Shown here one piece after another: positions 9,488 to 18,611 of a DNA stretch of 64,000 nt. The DNA is from Apilactobacillus quenuiae. GTDB lineage: Bacteria > Bacillota > Bacilli > Lactobacillales > Lactobacillaceae. Numbering within the stretch: the first letter of the stretch is position 1; each line of letters begins with the position of its first letter. The stretch covers positions 363,442 through 427,441 of the forward strand of contig NZ_POSN01000001.1 in NCBI RefSeq assembly GCF_002994005.1, given 5' to 3'. A program made the translations under genes and the position numbers. The notes beneath the pieces were generated by a model. That model saw nothing but the letters and a program-made list of their open reading frames with translations, ran no database searches and was not told the DNA's origin.

Positions 9488-10525
9488 AATATGTTTTAGT
9501 TTATTTAATGCATCTTCAAAATTAGTTACGGGTATAATTTTCATATTAGGTGCATATTTTTTAGCAGTTTTCACTGCAGCTTGATAATTAGTCATATTAT
9601 TCTCTTCCAACTTTAAAGCATCTTTAGTTGGCTTGATATAAGGAGCTAAGAAATATTTAGCTCCTGCGTTTTTAGCAGCAATTATTTTCTTATCAATGCC
9701 ACCGATTTCTCCAACATTACCGTTTTTATCAATAGTTCCGGTACCAGCAATGTTTTCTCCATGTCTAATGTTTTTTCCAGTCAACTGTTCATATATTTGT
9801 AATGAAAACATTAATCCTCCTGAAGGACCACCAATGTCACCGGCATTAATTTTAATTGGAATTTCAGGCTTAACTGAATCATTATCAATCAGGATAATTC
9901 CGATTCCAGGATTCTTGGAACCCATTAAACTAATCAACGGTTCCTTAGCATTCATTATTTTTCCATCATGGTTAAATTGAATATTAACATACTGACCTAT
10001 TTTTTTATTATTAATATATTTTCTAAATTTATAAGAACTATTAAAATTATGTCCATCTACACTAATAATAGTATCACCAACAGACAATTTATTCTTAAAT
10101 TTAGATTTGTTATCTATATTCAAAACGTATATGCCATTATATTTCATCGTGACCTTTTGCTTAGCATAATGATAAGCATTATAGATAGCTTCATTAATAG
10201 AATTTGTCATATAAAATGTTTGGACTTTCATATAAGTTTGACTGCTTTCACCACTAGTTACATCATCAATACTCTCAATTGAATAATGCGGATTAATTTT
10301 AGCATATAAATAACTGGCTGGTGATGCTTTAGATTCTTTAACAGTTGTCAACATAAACTTTCCATCATTATTGTCACGGTGATTATCAATATTAACAATT
10401 TCCTTTAGACTTATTGCATCACCTGGGCCTTCTATATACTTAGGCAAAAATGGAACAAACATTATTAAAATAATTAATAATGTAGCAGATATTAATATAT
10501 ATTTAATTTTTCTATTTTTAAACAA
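9485..10525 (-). CDS. sepM: SepM/YlbL-family PDZ and Lon-type membrane serine protease
   Basis: 346 residues with an N-terminal membrane anchor (about 9-27), a PDZ domain (~125-195) and a C-terminal Lon-type (S16) protease domain. The dyad is visible as GGPSGG (Ser235) and GGIDKK (Lys280). In streptococci SepM trims the competence pheromone; in B. subtilis YlbL degrades a division inhibitor. The substrate here is unknown. The TTG start at 10525 follows the coaD stop directly and is the first possible codon in frame. Shares an operon with ylbG-rsmD-coaD. Confidence 0.9.
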   Translation of the reverse strand: MFKNRKIKYILISATLLIILIMFVPFLPKYIEGPGDAISLKEIVNIDNHRDNNDGKFMLTTVKESKASPASYLYAKINPHYSIESIDDVTSGESSQTYMKVQTFYMTNSINEAIYNAYHYAKQKVTMKYNGIYVLNIDNKSKFKNKLSVGDTIISVDGHNFNSSYKFRKYINNKKIGQYVNIQFNHDGKIMNAKEPLISLMGSKNPGIGIILIDNDSVKPEIPIKINAGDIGGPSGGLMFSLQIYEQLTGKNIRHGENIAGTGTIDKNGNVGEIGGIDKKIIAAKNAGAKYFLAPYIKPTKDALKLEENNMTNYQAAVKTAKKYAPNMKIIPVTNFEDALNKLKHI

Positions 10526-11002
10526 TTATTTCATTTTCTCCTTCAAACTTTTTTCAACATTGACAGGAACATAATTGGATATATCTCCATTAAAATAACA
10601 AATTTCTTTAATTAAGCTTGAGGAAACCGCTTGAAAATAAGGCTTGGAAATTAGAAACATTGTTTCAATAGAATTATCCAAATTGTAGTTCATATTTGAA
10701 ATTGCATTTTCAGAATCAAAATCTTTTAAATTTCTCAAGCCACGAATAATTACATTTGCCGAAACACTTTTAGCAAAATCAACAATCAATCCATCAGCTA
10801 TCATTACTTCAACATTGTTTATTTTATTAACGTTGTCTGTTACCATCTTCATTCTTTCATTTAGAGTAAACATTCCATTTTTACTAGTATTTTTACCCAC
10901 TGTAACAATCAACTTATCAAAAATTTTACTAGCTCGATTAATTAAGTCTAAGTGACCATTAGTAATTGGATCAAAGCTTCCTGGAAAGATAGCAATTGTC
11001 AT
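10526..11002 (-). CDS. coaD: Phosphopantetheine adenylyltransferase
   Basis: 158-residue nucleotidyltransferase making dephospho-CoA from 4'-phosphopantetheine and ATP. Contains the family start MTIAIFPGSFDPITNGH with the TxGH nucleotide-binding motif (residues 14-17), RGLRNLKDFDSE and VSSSLIKE. A GTG at 11014 overlaps the rsmD stop, but the strong AGGGGTGAT before it fits better to the ATG at 11002 (7 nt), which is also where the family starts. Sits between rsmD and sepM as in many Firmicutes. Confidence 0.95.
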   Translation of the reverse strand: MTIAIFPGSFDPITNGHLDLINRASKIFDKLIVTVGKNTSKNGMFTLNERMKMVTDNVNKINNVEVMIADGLIVDFAKSVSANVIIRGLRNLKDFDSENAISNMNYNLDNSIETMFLISKPYFQAVSSSLIKEICYFNGDISNYVPVNVEKSLKEKMK

Positions 11003-11010
11003 AAGCCTAA

Positions 11011-11565
11011 TCACCCCTGTAATTTATAGATAGAAATAATGGTAATTCCATATTTTTTTTGTTGAGATAAATGATAATGATCAACATCGTCATTTAAATT
11101 GACATTATCATCAGTTTCACAAATAACAATTCCACTATCATTAAGTAAGTTCAACTTATATATTTCTTGTAGTTGTTCCACCATTTTTTGATTTTTATAA
11201 GGTGGATCAAGAAATATAATATCAAATTTTTTATTTTGATTTGATAAGAATTGCAGTGCATTTTCAGCATTCATTTTTAACACATCAAATGATTCTGTTT
11301 GTTTTGTAATACTGATATTTTCATTAATAGTTTTAATAGCAGCATATTGTTTATCAACTAAAGTGGCTTTATCAAAGCCTCTTGATACTGCTTCTATAGA
11401 AACAGCACCGGATCCTGCAAATAAATCCAAAAAGTTTCCACCATTAAAATAAGGACCTATCATATTGAACAATGATTCTTTCACTTTATCAGTAGTAGGT
11501 CTTGTCTTATTGCCAGGAACTGATTTTAAATTTCTGCTGCCAAAATTGCCAGATATAACACGCAA
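11011..11565 (-). CDS. rsmD: 16S rRNA (guanine(966)-N(2))-methyltransferase
   Basis: 184-residue Rossmann methyltransferase. The sequence begins MRVISGNFGSRNLKS and carries RPTTDKVKESLFNMIG, the SAM loop FLDLFAGSGAVSIEA and the catalytic DPPY (FLDPPYKN). Methylates G966 of 16S rRNA in 30S particles. TTG start at 11565 with GGAG 8 nt upstream. Overlaps the alternative coaD GTG by 4 nt, implying translational coupling. Confidence 0.95.
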   Translation of the reverse strand: MRVISGNFGSRNLKSVPGNKTRPTTDKVKESLFNMIGPYFNGGNFLDLFAGSGAVSIEAVSRGFDKATLVDKQYAAIKTINENISITKQTESFDVLKMNAENALQFLSNQNKKFDIIFLDPPYKNQKMVEQLQEIYKLNLLNDSGIVICETDDNVNLNDDVDHYHLSQQKKYGITIISIYKLQG

Positions 11566-11582
11566 TAAAAAAACTCCTTTAT

Positions 11583-11861
11583 CTAATATTCTTCATCATC
11601 TTTTTGATCATCAATATCTTCTTTCTGAGACAATTGATTATATAAATTAATATATGGAGAATCTACAACCGATTTAACTATCCTTAATTTTTTCAATTTT
11701 TCTTTAATCATATTAAAATTTTCAGAGTTAACATACATTACTAAATAATGCATTTTATATGATACATAATAAATTAGACCATACTTTTTAAGTTGTCTAA
11801 TTTGTTTTGTTGAATAAACATAAACAATTAATGATTTTCTTTCTTCTAAAATATTATCCAA
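11583..11861 (-). CDS. ylbG: YlbG family protein (DUF2129)
   Basis: 92-residue cytoplasmic protein with the family look (RKSLIVYVYSTKQIRQLKKYGLIYYVS and a C-terminal acidic tail). Conserved directly before rsmD in lactobacilli and bacilli; function unknown. TTG start at 11861 with GGTGGTGA 8 nt upstream. First gene of ylbG-rsmD-coaD-sepM. Confidence 0.9.
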   Translation of the reverse strand: MDNILEERKSLIVYVYSTKQIRQLKKYGLIYYVSYKMHYLVMYVNSENFNMIKEKLKKLRIVKSVVDSPYINLYNQLSQKEDIDDQKDDEEY

Positions 11862-11886
11862 GATAAAGTCACCACCAATTCAATAT

Positions 11887-13059
11887 TTATAAATTAAACC
11901 TTTCTTTTCTCTGCTTAGAACTTATAACAAGAATCATTCCTATACAAAGTGCTAATGTAACCATACTAGATCCTCCATAACTAATGAATGGAAAAGTAAC
12001 GCCGGTAATTGGTAACATTCCAGTTACACCACCAACATTAACAAAAGCCTGAACTGTTAAATATGAAGCGACTCCATAACATATCAATGAATCATATGTG
12101 TTATGAGATCTAATCCCTAATTGAAAACATCTAACTATAATAATCAACAGCAAGAAAAGAATAAATAATACACCCACTAGTCCTAGTTCTTCTGAAATTA
12201 TCGACATAATAAAATCAGTATTAGGTTCCGGTAAATAACCAGTTTTTTGAATACTATTACCTAGCCCTACTCCGAAAATACCACCATTACTTAATGCATA
12301 ATATGAATTAACAAGTTGAGCACCACTTCCTTGAGTAAATTTAAAAGGGTTAGTAAAAGTGATAATTCTTTGAATTTGATAATTATTAGTACCGTTCCTA
12401 AATACAAAAGCTAATATTCTAACAATAATATAAGAAAGTACAAAAGAGAGCGATAATAACAATGATGCTCCTTTCCAATTTATCCCACTGGAAAGTAATA
12501 ATATAAGTAATATCGTAAAACTAATAATAGTTCCACCAAGGTCAGGTTGTATAACAACCAATAAAAGTAAAATTATAGTGGTAATTATCTGCCCTTTCAT
12601 AATAGGCCACCAATGACTTTCCAAATATGGTTCCTTTTTAGTAATAAATGAAGAAAATCTTAATATTATATATATTTTTACAACTTCAGCAGGCTGAATA
12701 TGTATAGGACCTAAATCAATCCAACCGGCAGCACCATTAATACTATGCCCAAAGAACTTTAAATAAATAAGCGATATAAAAAGGATGCATAAAAATATAC
12801 CTAAGAATTTAGGATTCCTTACAGTTTTATTATTACCCATTAAACAAAAAAATATTAAAATTAGACTAACAATTACATACATACCTTGCTTAATTAAATA
12901 TCCCGTAGGAGAACCTCCATTTTGGGCTGCAATATTTGAACTTGAAGAATACACCATAATAATTCCAATAAATGATAATAAAATATATGGAACAAAAATA
13001 TAGTAATCCATAGTCGATAGACTAATTTTCAAGTTCGATATATGTCGTTTAAAAAACAT
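11887..13059 (-). CDS. ftsW: Cell-cycle SEDS peptidoglycan polymerase FtsW
   Basis: Membrane glycosyltransferase (SEDS family) that polymerises septal glycan from lipid II together with the septal class B PBP. About ten transmembrane helices. Family signatures include SGINWKGASLL, the loop QIQRIITFTNPFKF and the C-terminal GVTFPFISYGGSSMV. The frame is open 53 codons upstream into typA, but the ATG at 13059 is preceded by GGAGATG 8 nt away, and an extended -10 promoter (13104-13096) lies just before it, so the 390-residue form is right. It is outside the dcw cluster, as usual in lactobacilli. Confidence 0.93.
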   Translation of the reverse strand: MFFKRHISNLKISLSTMDYYIFVPYILLSFIGIIMVYSSSSNIAAQNGGSPTGYLIKQGMYVIVSLILIFFCLMGNNKTVRNPKFLGIFLCILFISLIYLKFFGHSINGAAGWIDLGPIHIQPAEVVKIYIILRFSSFITKKEPYLESHWWPIMKGQIITTIILLLLVVIQPDLGGTIISFTILLILLLSSGINWKGASLLLSLSFVLSYIIVRILAFVFRNGTNNYQIQRIITFTNPFKFTQGSGAQLVNSYYALSNGGIFGVGLGNSIQKTGYLPEPNTDFIMSIISEELGLVGVLFILFLLLIIIVRCFQLGIRSHNTYDSLICYGVASYLTVQAFVNVGGVTGMLPITGVTFPFISYGGSSMVTLALCIGMILVISSKQRKERFNL

Positions 13060-13095
13060 AAATCCATCTCCAAAAAGTTTACTAATATTACTCAT

Positions 13096-13104
13096 ATTAT
13101 AGCA
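13096..13104 (-). promoter_or_regulatory. Extended -10 promoter of ftsW
   Basis: TGCTATAAT on the minus strand, a perfect extended -10, 37 bp before the ftsW ATG and just after the typA terminator. No good -35 is visible at the right distance. Confidence 0.65.
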
Positions 13105-13133
13105 TAGTAACCATATTGCATTTAACAATAAAC

Positions 13134-13168
13134 AAAAAAAGAGCGAGCCAATAAGCTCACTCTTAGAA
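13134..13168 (-). terminator. Terminator of typA
   Basis: Stem GAGTGAGC/GCTCGCTC (one G-T pair) with a six-base loop, followed by TCTTTTTTT on the minus strand. Confidence 0.9.
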
Positions 13169-13174
13169 ATATCA

Positions 13175-15013
13175 TTAACTGTTATGACGTTTACGTTTTG
13201 ATTGTTTTTCACGTTCATTAGTATTTAAAATACTCTTTCTCAAACGAACATTTTCAGGTGTAACTTCACAAAGTTCATCTTCATTTAAGAATTCTAAAGA
13301 TTCTTCTAAAGTTAAATGTTGTGGTTCATTAATCTTAGAAGTATCATCTGAACCAGCAGCACGAACGTTGGTTTGTTTCTTACCCTTAGTAATATTAACT
13401 GAAATATCATTGTCTCGGCTGTTCTTACCAACAATCATACCTTCATATACTTCAGTACCTGGATCAACAAAGATAGTACCACGATCTTCAATACCCATTG
13501 TAGCGTATGTTGTAGTCTTACCCTTATTAATTGAAACTAGAGCACCATTTCTTCTACCTGGATTCCAGTTCTTAACAACTGGTAAGTACTTTTCAAAGGT
13601 ATGGTTCATAATTCCATATCCACGAGTAAGTGACAAGAATTCTGCTGAGTAACCAATCAATCCACGGGAAGGTGCTAGGAATGTCAAACGAGTTTGACCA
13701 TTACCAACATTTTCCATATTTTGCATATTACCCTTTCTTTCAGATAATGTTTGAATAATTGAACCTGAATATTCTTCTGGAGTATCAATTTGAACTGATT
13801 CAAATGGTTCACACTTTTCTCCATCAATTTCACGGATAATAACTTGTGGACGTGAAACTTGTAATTCATATCCTTCACGACGTAAGTTTTCAATTAGAAT
13901 TGATAAATGTAGTTCACCACGACCAGAAACTGTCCATGAACCAGGATCATCAGTTTCATCAACACGTAATGAAACGTCAGTATGCAATTCACGTTCAAGT
14001 CTATCAATTAATTGACGAGCGGTAACAAACTTACCTTCTTGTCCAGCAAATGGTGAAGTATTTGTACCAAAAGTCATCTGTAGAGTTGGTTTATCAATTC
14101 TTAAAATTGGTAATGCTTCTTTAGCAGAAGGATCCACAATAGTTTCACCAACATTAATGTCTTCCATACCAGAAATAGCAATTAAATCTCCAGCTTTTGC
14201 TTCATTAATGTCTAATTTCTTAAGACCAAAGAATCCCATAAGTTTTGTAACACGGAAATCTTGAGTTGAACCATCAAGTTTCATAACAGTAACACTGTCT
14301 CCTACTTTAATAGTTCCACGGAAAATACGACCAATACCAATACGACCAACGAAATCATCATAATCAAGCATTGCAACTTGGAATTGTAATGGTTCATCTG
14401 AATTATCAATAGGTGCTGGAATAGCATCAACAATAGTATCAAAAACTGGCTTCATAGTATGTTCTTGAGTTGATAAGTCATCATCATAACTAGAAGTTCC
14501 ATTCATAGCTGAAGTATAAATAATAGGGAAATCTAGTTGTTCTTCATCCGCACCTAATTCAATAAATAAATCAAGAACTTCATCAACAACTTCACTAGGA
14601 CGGGCACCTGGACGATCAACCTTATTAATAACTACAACTGGTGTTAAATGTTGTTCTAGAGCCTTTTTCAAAACAAAACGTGTTTGAGGCATAGTACCTT
14701 CAAAAGCATCAACAACTAATAATACACCATCAACCATGCGCATGATACGTTCAACTTCTCCACCGAAGTCAGCATGTCCTGGAGTATCCAAAATATTAAT
14801 TTGTTTATCTCCATATCTAACTGCAGTATTCTTTGAAAGAATTGTAATACCACGTTCACGTTCAATGTCATTTGTATCCATGGCACGATCTTCAATTTGA
14901 ACGTGTTCGTCTAAAGTATCTGATTGTTTTAGTAATTCGTTAACCAAAGTTGTTTTACCGTGGTCAACATGGGCAATAATAGCAATATTTCTAATATCGT
15001 CTCTTGTCTTCAT
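13175..15013 (-). CDS. typA: Translational GTPase TypA/BipA
   Basis: 612-residue ribosome-associated GTPase needed for large-subunit assembly or stress growth. P-loop AHVDHGKT (14-21), switch [16 protein letters not shown] and NKVD are all present, followed by EF-G-like domains II/III/V and the BipA-specific C terminus, here ending in a Lys/Arg-rich tail. ATG with GGAAGG upstream. Monocistronic with its own terminator. No anomalies. Confidence 0.97.
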   Translation of the reverse strand: MKTRDDIRNIAIIAHVDHGKTTLVNELLKQSDTLDEHVQIEDRAMDTNDIERERGITILSKNTAVRYGDKQINILDTPGHADFGGEVERIMRMVDGVLLVVDAFEGTMPQTRFVLKKALEQHLTPVVVINKVDRPGARPSEVVDEVLDLFIELGADEEQLDFPIIYTSAMNGTSSYDDDLSTQEHTMKPVFDTIVDAIPAPIDNSDEPLQFQVAMLDYDDFVGRIGIGRIFRGTIKVGDSVTVMKLDGSTQDFRVTKLMGFFGLKKLDINEAKAGDLIAISGMEDINVGETIVDPSAKEALPILRIDKPTLQMTFGTNTSPFAGQEGKFVTARQLIDRLERELHTDVSLRVDETDDPGSWTVSGRGELHLSILIENLRREGYELQVSRPQVIIREIDGEKCEPFESVQIDTPEEYSGSIIQTLSERKGNMQNMENVGNGQTRLTFLAPSRGLIGYSAEFLSLTRGYGIMNHTFEKYLPVVKNWNPGRRNGALVSINKGKTTTYATMGIEDRGTIFVDPGTEVYEGMIVGKNSRDNDISVNITKGKKQTNVRAAGSDDTSKINEPQHLTLEESLEFLNEDELCEVTPENVRLRKSILNTNEREKQSKRKRHNS

Positions 15014-15102
15014 ATATTTACCTTCCTTTCGAAGTATCCTCTTATCTCTTACTTAGCAACTCGGACCAAGTTATTAATTTATATAAATTTACACATAAGG
15101 CA

Positions 15103-15876
15103 CTACTTTACTAAATCAAGTATTTCCTTATGTGCAATCTTCGTCGCTATCAATACAGTTTCTGATGATACCATATCAAGCTCATTCCCGTCAATAGTGG
15201 TAACAGTGAGGCCTAAGCTTTCACACATTACTTTACCTGCTGCAATATCCCATGGCTTTAAATGAGAAATATAACCAACTAATTCGCCTTTTATAACAGA
15301 TATTAACTGAATTCCTGCACTCCCATATATTCTAACGCCTTCACTTTGCTTAGCAATTTTTTGCATATTATATGAATCTTCAATTAAAAGTGGGGCACTC
15401 ATACCCATCAATCCATAATCAAGTTTAATGTCATTGGGTTCATGTAATATTTCATTGTTTTTATAAACCTTACCAAATATACCATGATATAAGTCATTAT
15501 TAATAACATCTAGAATATATCCAAGAATTCCTTTCCCATCTATATACAATGACACCATTATTGCAAAATAATTTCGTTCCTTAACAAAATTCATAGTTCC
15601 ATCAATAGGATCTATTATCCAAATATGACCCTTCATTGAATCAACCTGATCACCAAAGCCCTCTTCTCCTAATATTTTAGAATTAGGATCATTTTCTCTG
15701 ATTTTTTTTACAAAAAATTGTTCATTATCTTTATCAACATTCGTAACTAGATCTTTTCTACTAGTTTTAGTGTCAACTTTAAGATCTTTATTAACCGAAT
15801 CTAAAGCATTATGTCTAGCAATTTGTAACCATGATTGAATTTTTTCATCCATTGTTTTAAGCCAAATTTTATTCAA
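15103..15876 (-). CDS. Inositol monophosphatase family phosphatase
   Basis: 257-residue lithium-sensitive phosphatase fold. Motifs: LGEEGFGD, IDPIDGTMNF (two Asp and Thr metal/phosphate ligands) and the C-terminal PWDIAAGKVM. Substrate not determined by sequence; SuhB/CysQ/NADP-phosphatase members all share these motifs. TTG start at 15876 preceded by GGGGATG; an internal ATG at 15852 lacks a Shine-Dalgarno. Follows the UPF0223 gene by 20 bp, an order conserved in lactobacilli. Confidence 0.9.
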   Translation of the reverse strand: MNKIWLKTMDEKIQSWLQIARHNALDSVNKDLKVDTKTSRKDLVTNVDKDNEQFFVKKIRENDPNSKILGEEGFGDQVDSMKGHIWIIDPIDGTMNFVKERNYFAIMVSLYIDGKGILGYILDVINNDLYHGIFGKVYKNNEILHEPNDIKLDYGLMGMSAPLLIEDSYNMQKIAKQSEGVRIYGSAGIQLISVIKGELVGYISHLKPWDIAAGKVMCESLGLTVTTIDGNELDMVSSETVLIATKIAHKEILDLVK

Positions 15877-15896
15877 AATAACATCCCCAATTATTA

Positions 15897-16178
15897 TTAA
15901 TTCATTCTGACATTTTTTGATTTGTTATTATTAGCAGCTTGCCAAGTCTTATATAAACTATATCCAGACATTTTATAGAAATCTCTATCTAACTGTTTTT
16001 GCTCCATTTTCGAAGGATTAATCGATTCAAACTCATCATAAAGCTTAATTATTAAATTTTTGGCAACACCATTTTTATCTTCATAAGCTTTTTCTACAGA
16101 CGTATACAAATCCATCATCGTTAAAACCTCATGCCTATTCCAGCTCTCAAACATTGGATATGAGTAATTGTTATTCAT
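15897..16178 (-). CDS. UPF0223 family protein (YktA-like)
   Basis: 93-residue small helical protein with the family pattern (YSYPMFESWNRHEVLTMMDLY, then KMSGYSLYKTWQ near the end). Function unknown in the family. The frame is open five codons upstream, but GGGGG 8 nt before the ATG at 16178 marks that start. It overlaps the end of the upstream dehydrogenase-like gene by 8 nt, so the two are translationally linked. Confidence 0.88.
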   Translation of the reverse strand: MNNNYSYPMFESWNRHEVLTMMDLYTSVEKAYEDKNGVAKNLIIKLYDEFESINPSKMEQKQLDRDFYKMSGYSLYKTWQAANNNKSKNVRMN

Positions 16179-17091
16179 TATTTTTTCCCCCATTAATTAT
16201 TTCATTTATAACAACATTTGATTCATCAAATATTGAATTAAAAGTAGACTCTTCATTGTCAGACAATGAAACTTTTATGTATTGATATAACCCTTTATTA
16301 TTAATAATAACTGGAGAACTTAATGATGATAATTTTCCATTGTTCACTCTTAGATTAGATAAATCCATAATATGCGGTGAATATAAATATAAAGAATCTA
16401 AAATAATCTTTATTGATTTAAATTGTAAGATTTCATCTTTTGATAATACTTGTAAATCTAACTGATGGTTAATGTCATCTAAGACATCATCTTTAAACAA
16501 ATTGTTTTTATCTGATAAATAAGACAAAATTGGTGTTTGTCCAATATAAGATCTACTCCAAGATATAAAATTTTTAGTATTACTACCAAAAGTACTAATT
16601 GTTATATCTGATATTCCAACATTAAAATAATTTTTTAATATATTTTTTAAAATTAGAGTACTAGGCAATGTTCCAGTCCCTATCAAATTACTAGATGACT
16701 TACCAGTGAATTTACTGGCAAAATAATTTAATATATCATCTCTAAATCCATTAATAATAATTTTCCCATTAAATCCTTTTTCAATTATATCATTAACAGA
16801 TAATCGAAAATTAGATATTTTTTCTTTTAAGAAATCAATATTATCATCATTGATATTTTCTGGAAAATCATACAAGTAAATAAATCCATTAATATTACTA
16901 TAATCATCTTTATCAAAAACTGATGTCTCAAAATGATTACATAAATTTTTAGATTTTAAATTATCAATATTATTGTTTAAGTGGTTATTTAAAATATGTA
17001 AATTAATTGGATAATCAATGCTTATTAAGAATTTAACAAAACTTAAGATGCGCATCTCATCCCCACCTATTAGTAAATTATTCAAAATCAA
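16171..17091 (-). CDS. Degenerate L-lactate/hydroxyacid dehydrogenase-like protein
   Basis: 306 residues, colinear with the LDH/MDH/hydroxyisocaproate dehydrogenase fold. LLIGGDEMRIL (6-16) takes the place of the NAD loop. GFNGKIIINGFRDDILNYFASKFTG (106-130) matches the NPVDILTY-KFSG region, and NLIGTGTLPSTLILKN (135-150) matches RVIGSGTSLDSARFR. STFGSNTKNFISWS (166-179) matches IGEHGDTELPVWS. The catalytic residues are gone: the Asp and Arg of LDSAR are Pro143 and Leu146, and the catalytic His of GEHGD is Ser170. It is unlikely to be a dehydrogenase. TTG start with AGGTGAT upstream; the ATG at 17055 is a weaker alternative because it would delete the first strand of the fold. Confidence 0.75.
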   Translation of the reverse strand: MILNNLLIGGDEMRILSFVKFLISIDYPINLHILNNHLNNNIDNLKSKNLCNHFETSVFDKDDYSNINGFIYLYDFPENINDDNIDFLKEKISNFRLSVNDIIEKGFNGKIIINGFRDDILNYFASKFTGKSSSNLIGTGTLPSTLILKNILKNYFNVGISDITISTFGSNTKNFISWSRSYIGQTPILSYLSDKNNLFKDDVLDDINHQLDLQVLSKDEILQFKSIKIILDSLYLYSPHIMDLSNLRVNNGKLSSLSSPVIINNKGLYQYIKVSLSDNEESTFNSIFDESNVVINEIINGGKNNE

Positions 17092-17164
17092 ATCACCTCT
17101 AATTATTATTATATATCAATGAAACAGTTGATAAAAATTATAAAGAACAAATATTAATTGCTTA

Positions 17165-17173
17165 TGATATAAT
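17165..17173 (+). promoter_or_regulatory. Extended -10 promoter of def
   Basis: TGATATAAT, a perfect extended -10, 28 bp before the def start codon; the -35 region is poor. Confidence 0.6.
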
Positions 17174-17201
17174 TTATCTAAATAAAAAGGAGGTAAACGA
17201 T

Positions 17202-17762
17202 TTGTTTTTAATGAAAGATATTATTAGAGATGGAGATAAAGTGCTTAGACAACAAGCCAAAAAAGTTGATTTCCCTCTAAATGACGAAGACAAAAAATTA
17301 GCAAGTAACCTAATGGAATATCTTGAGGTCAGTCAAGATCCTAAATTATGTAAGAAATATGGGCTAAGAGCCGGAGTAGGTCTTGCAGCACCACAAGTTG
17401 GCGTCTCTAAAATGATGGCTTCTGTATTAGTTCCTGCAGAAAATGAAGATGATGATCCTATATTTAAGGATGTAATTATTAACCCGGTCATTCTATCAAA
17501 TTCAGTTCAAAGATGTGCTTTAATTGAAGGTGAGGGCTGTCTATCAGTGGATAAGGATATTGAAGGATATATTCATAGATCTGCTAGAATTACTTTAAAA
17601 TATCAAGATATTAATGGCAAAGAACATACAATTAGACTGAAAAATTATCCAGCAATTGTTTGCCAACATGAAATTGATCACTTACATGGCACATTATTTT
17701 ATGATCATATCGATAAAGAAAATCCTTTTTCAAAAAGAGACAACGATTTGTTTGTTGAATAA
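17202..17762 (+). CDS. def: Peptide deformylase
   Basis: 186-residue iron metalloenzyme that removes the N-formyl group from nascent proteins. All three motifs are present: GVGLAAPQVG (Gln65), EGCLSV (Cys113) and QHEIDH (His156, Glu157, His160). The long form, with an insertion in the NEDDDPIFKD region, fits the Gram-positive type II deformylases. AAAGGAGG lies 7 nt before the TTG at 17202 and 16 nt before the ATG at 17211, so TTG is chosen. Monocistronic. Confidence 0.96.
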   Translation: MFLMKDIIRDGDKVLRQQAKKVDFPLNDEDKKLASNLMEYLEVSQDPKLCKKYGLRAGVGLAAPQVGVSKMMASVLVPAENEDDDPIFKDVIINPVILSNSVQRCALIEGEGCLSVDKDIEGYIHRSARITLKYQDINGKEHTIRLKNYPAIVCQHEIDHLHGTLFYDHIDKENPFSKRDNDLFVE

Positions 17763-17763
17763 T

Positions 17764-17803
17764 AAAAAGCTTGGGAATTTAAATAATTCCCAAGCTTTTT
17801 ATT
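17764..17803. terminator. Bidirectional terminator after def
   Basis: Perfect 16-bp stem (AAAAAGCTTGGGAATT with its complement) around a 5-base loop. T tails occur on both strands, so it serves def and the convergent hypothetical gene, whose stop lies inside the hairpin. Confidence 0.92.
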
Positions 17804-18236
17804 TATCCAATCTTTTCATATCTAATACATACTCATAAGTTGCAGAATTTAAAAGGTAAGCTAAATCGAGATGAATTAATTCATCTCGAATAAAAAAGTC
17901 AGTCATAACAATGTCATGATTAAACTTTTTACTATTATTAAAGTTTGTTATTAAATCATTTATAAACTTTTTAAGATATTCTTCATCAAGATTATTATAT
18001 TTTAAAACATATTCATAGTCATATATATTTCTTCCCCAAATAACAGAATTATTATGTTTTTCAATAATTATTAAATTATTATCCAAATTTTTATTTAATT
18101 TATCAATAAAATCATCCAAAACTTTTAAAGTTTCTTTATTTCCCATATCAATAGGTCTTGCAATAAAAAAATGATGAATAATATTATAAATAATTATTGC
18201 TATAATAAAACCAACTATCATTTCAAAAATTAACAT
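17799..18236 (-). CDS. Hypothetical membrane-anchored protein
   Basis: 145 residues. Residues ~3-25 (IFEMIVGFIIAIIIYNIIHHFFI) form one membrane helix; the rest is a soluble acidic/Asn-rich domain with several Asp/Tyr/Leu stretches. I do not recognise the family. ATG with GAGGT upstream. It stands alone, convergent to def and divergent from rpoY-rnjA. Codon use is like its neighbours, so there is no sign of recent transfer. Confidence 0.7.
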   Translation of the reverse strand: MLIFEMIVGFIIAIIIYNIIHHFFIARPIDMGNKETLKVLDDFIDKLNKNLDNNLIIIEKHNNSVIWGRNIYDYEYVLKYNNLDEEYLKKFINDLITNFNNSKKFNHDIVMTDFFIRDELIHLDLAYLLNSATYEYVLDMKRLDK

Positions 18237-18343
18237 TATTTTACCTCTTGATTTATTTTAATATAAATTAAATTTTAACATTCTTAACGCTTTTCTGCTT
18301 ACTATACTTATTAAAATTTCTATGATAAAATTAACTTAATCAT

Positions 18344-18359
18344 TTGTGCAGTCGCACAA
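18344..18359. repeat. Inverted repeat in the rpoY leader
   Basis: Perfect 6-bp arms TTGTGC-AGTC-GCACAA, unusually GC-rich for this region, 35 bp before the rpoY start codon. It could be a protein-binding site or a small leader hairpin. No function can be assigned. Confidence 0.35.
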
Positions 18360-18393
18360 TCGTACGGTTAAAAAACAAAAAGGAGTTATTGAA

Positions 18394-18609
18394 ATGATAT
18401 TTAAAGTTTTATATCAAGAAAATACAAAGTCTAATCCAAAAAGAGAATTTACTAATGCTCTTTATCTAGAATGTGATACAGAAGTTGAAGCAAGAGAACT
18501 AGTAGATAAGAACACTGATCATAACATAGAATTTATTGAACCTTTAGAAGGAAACCATTTGGCTTATGAACAAAAAAGCCCAGATTTTAAAATTACGGAG
18601 TTTAAATAA
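18394..18609 (+). CDS. rpoY: RNA polymerase epsilon subunit
   Basis: 71-residue small accessory subunit of Firmicute RNA polymerase (formerly YkzG), [20 protein letters not shown]..., with the conserved [20 protein letters not shown] core and ITEF C terminus. The open frame begins at 18346, but AAGGAG 9 nt before the ATG at 18394 and the family start settle it. Two bases separate it from rnjA, the universal Firmicute arrangement. Confidence 0.93.
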   Translation: MIFKVLYQENTKSNPKREFTNALYLECDTEVEARELVDKNTDHNIEFIEPLEGNHLAYEQKSPDFKITEFK

Positions 18610-18611
18610 TT

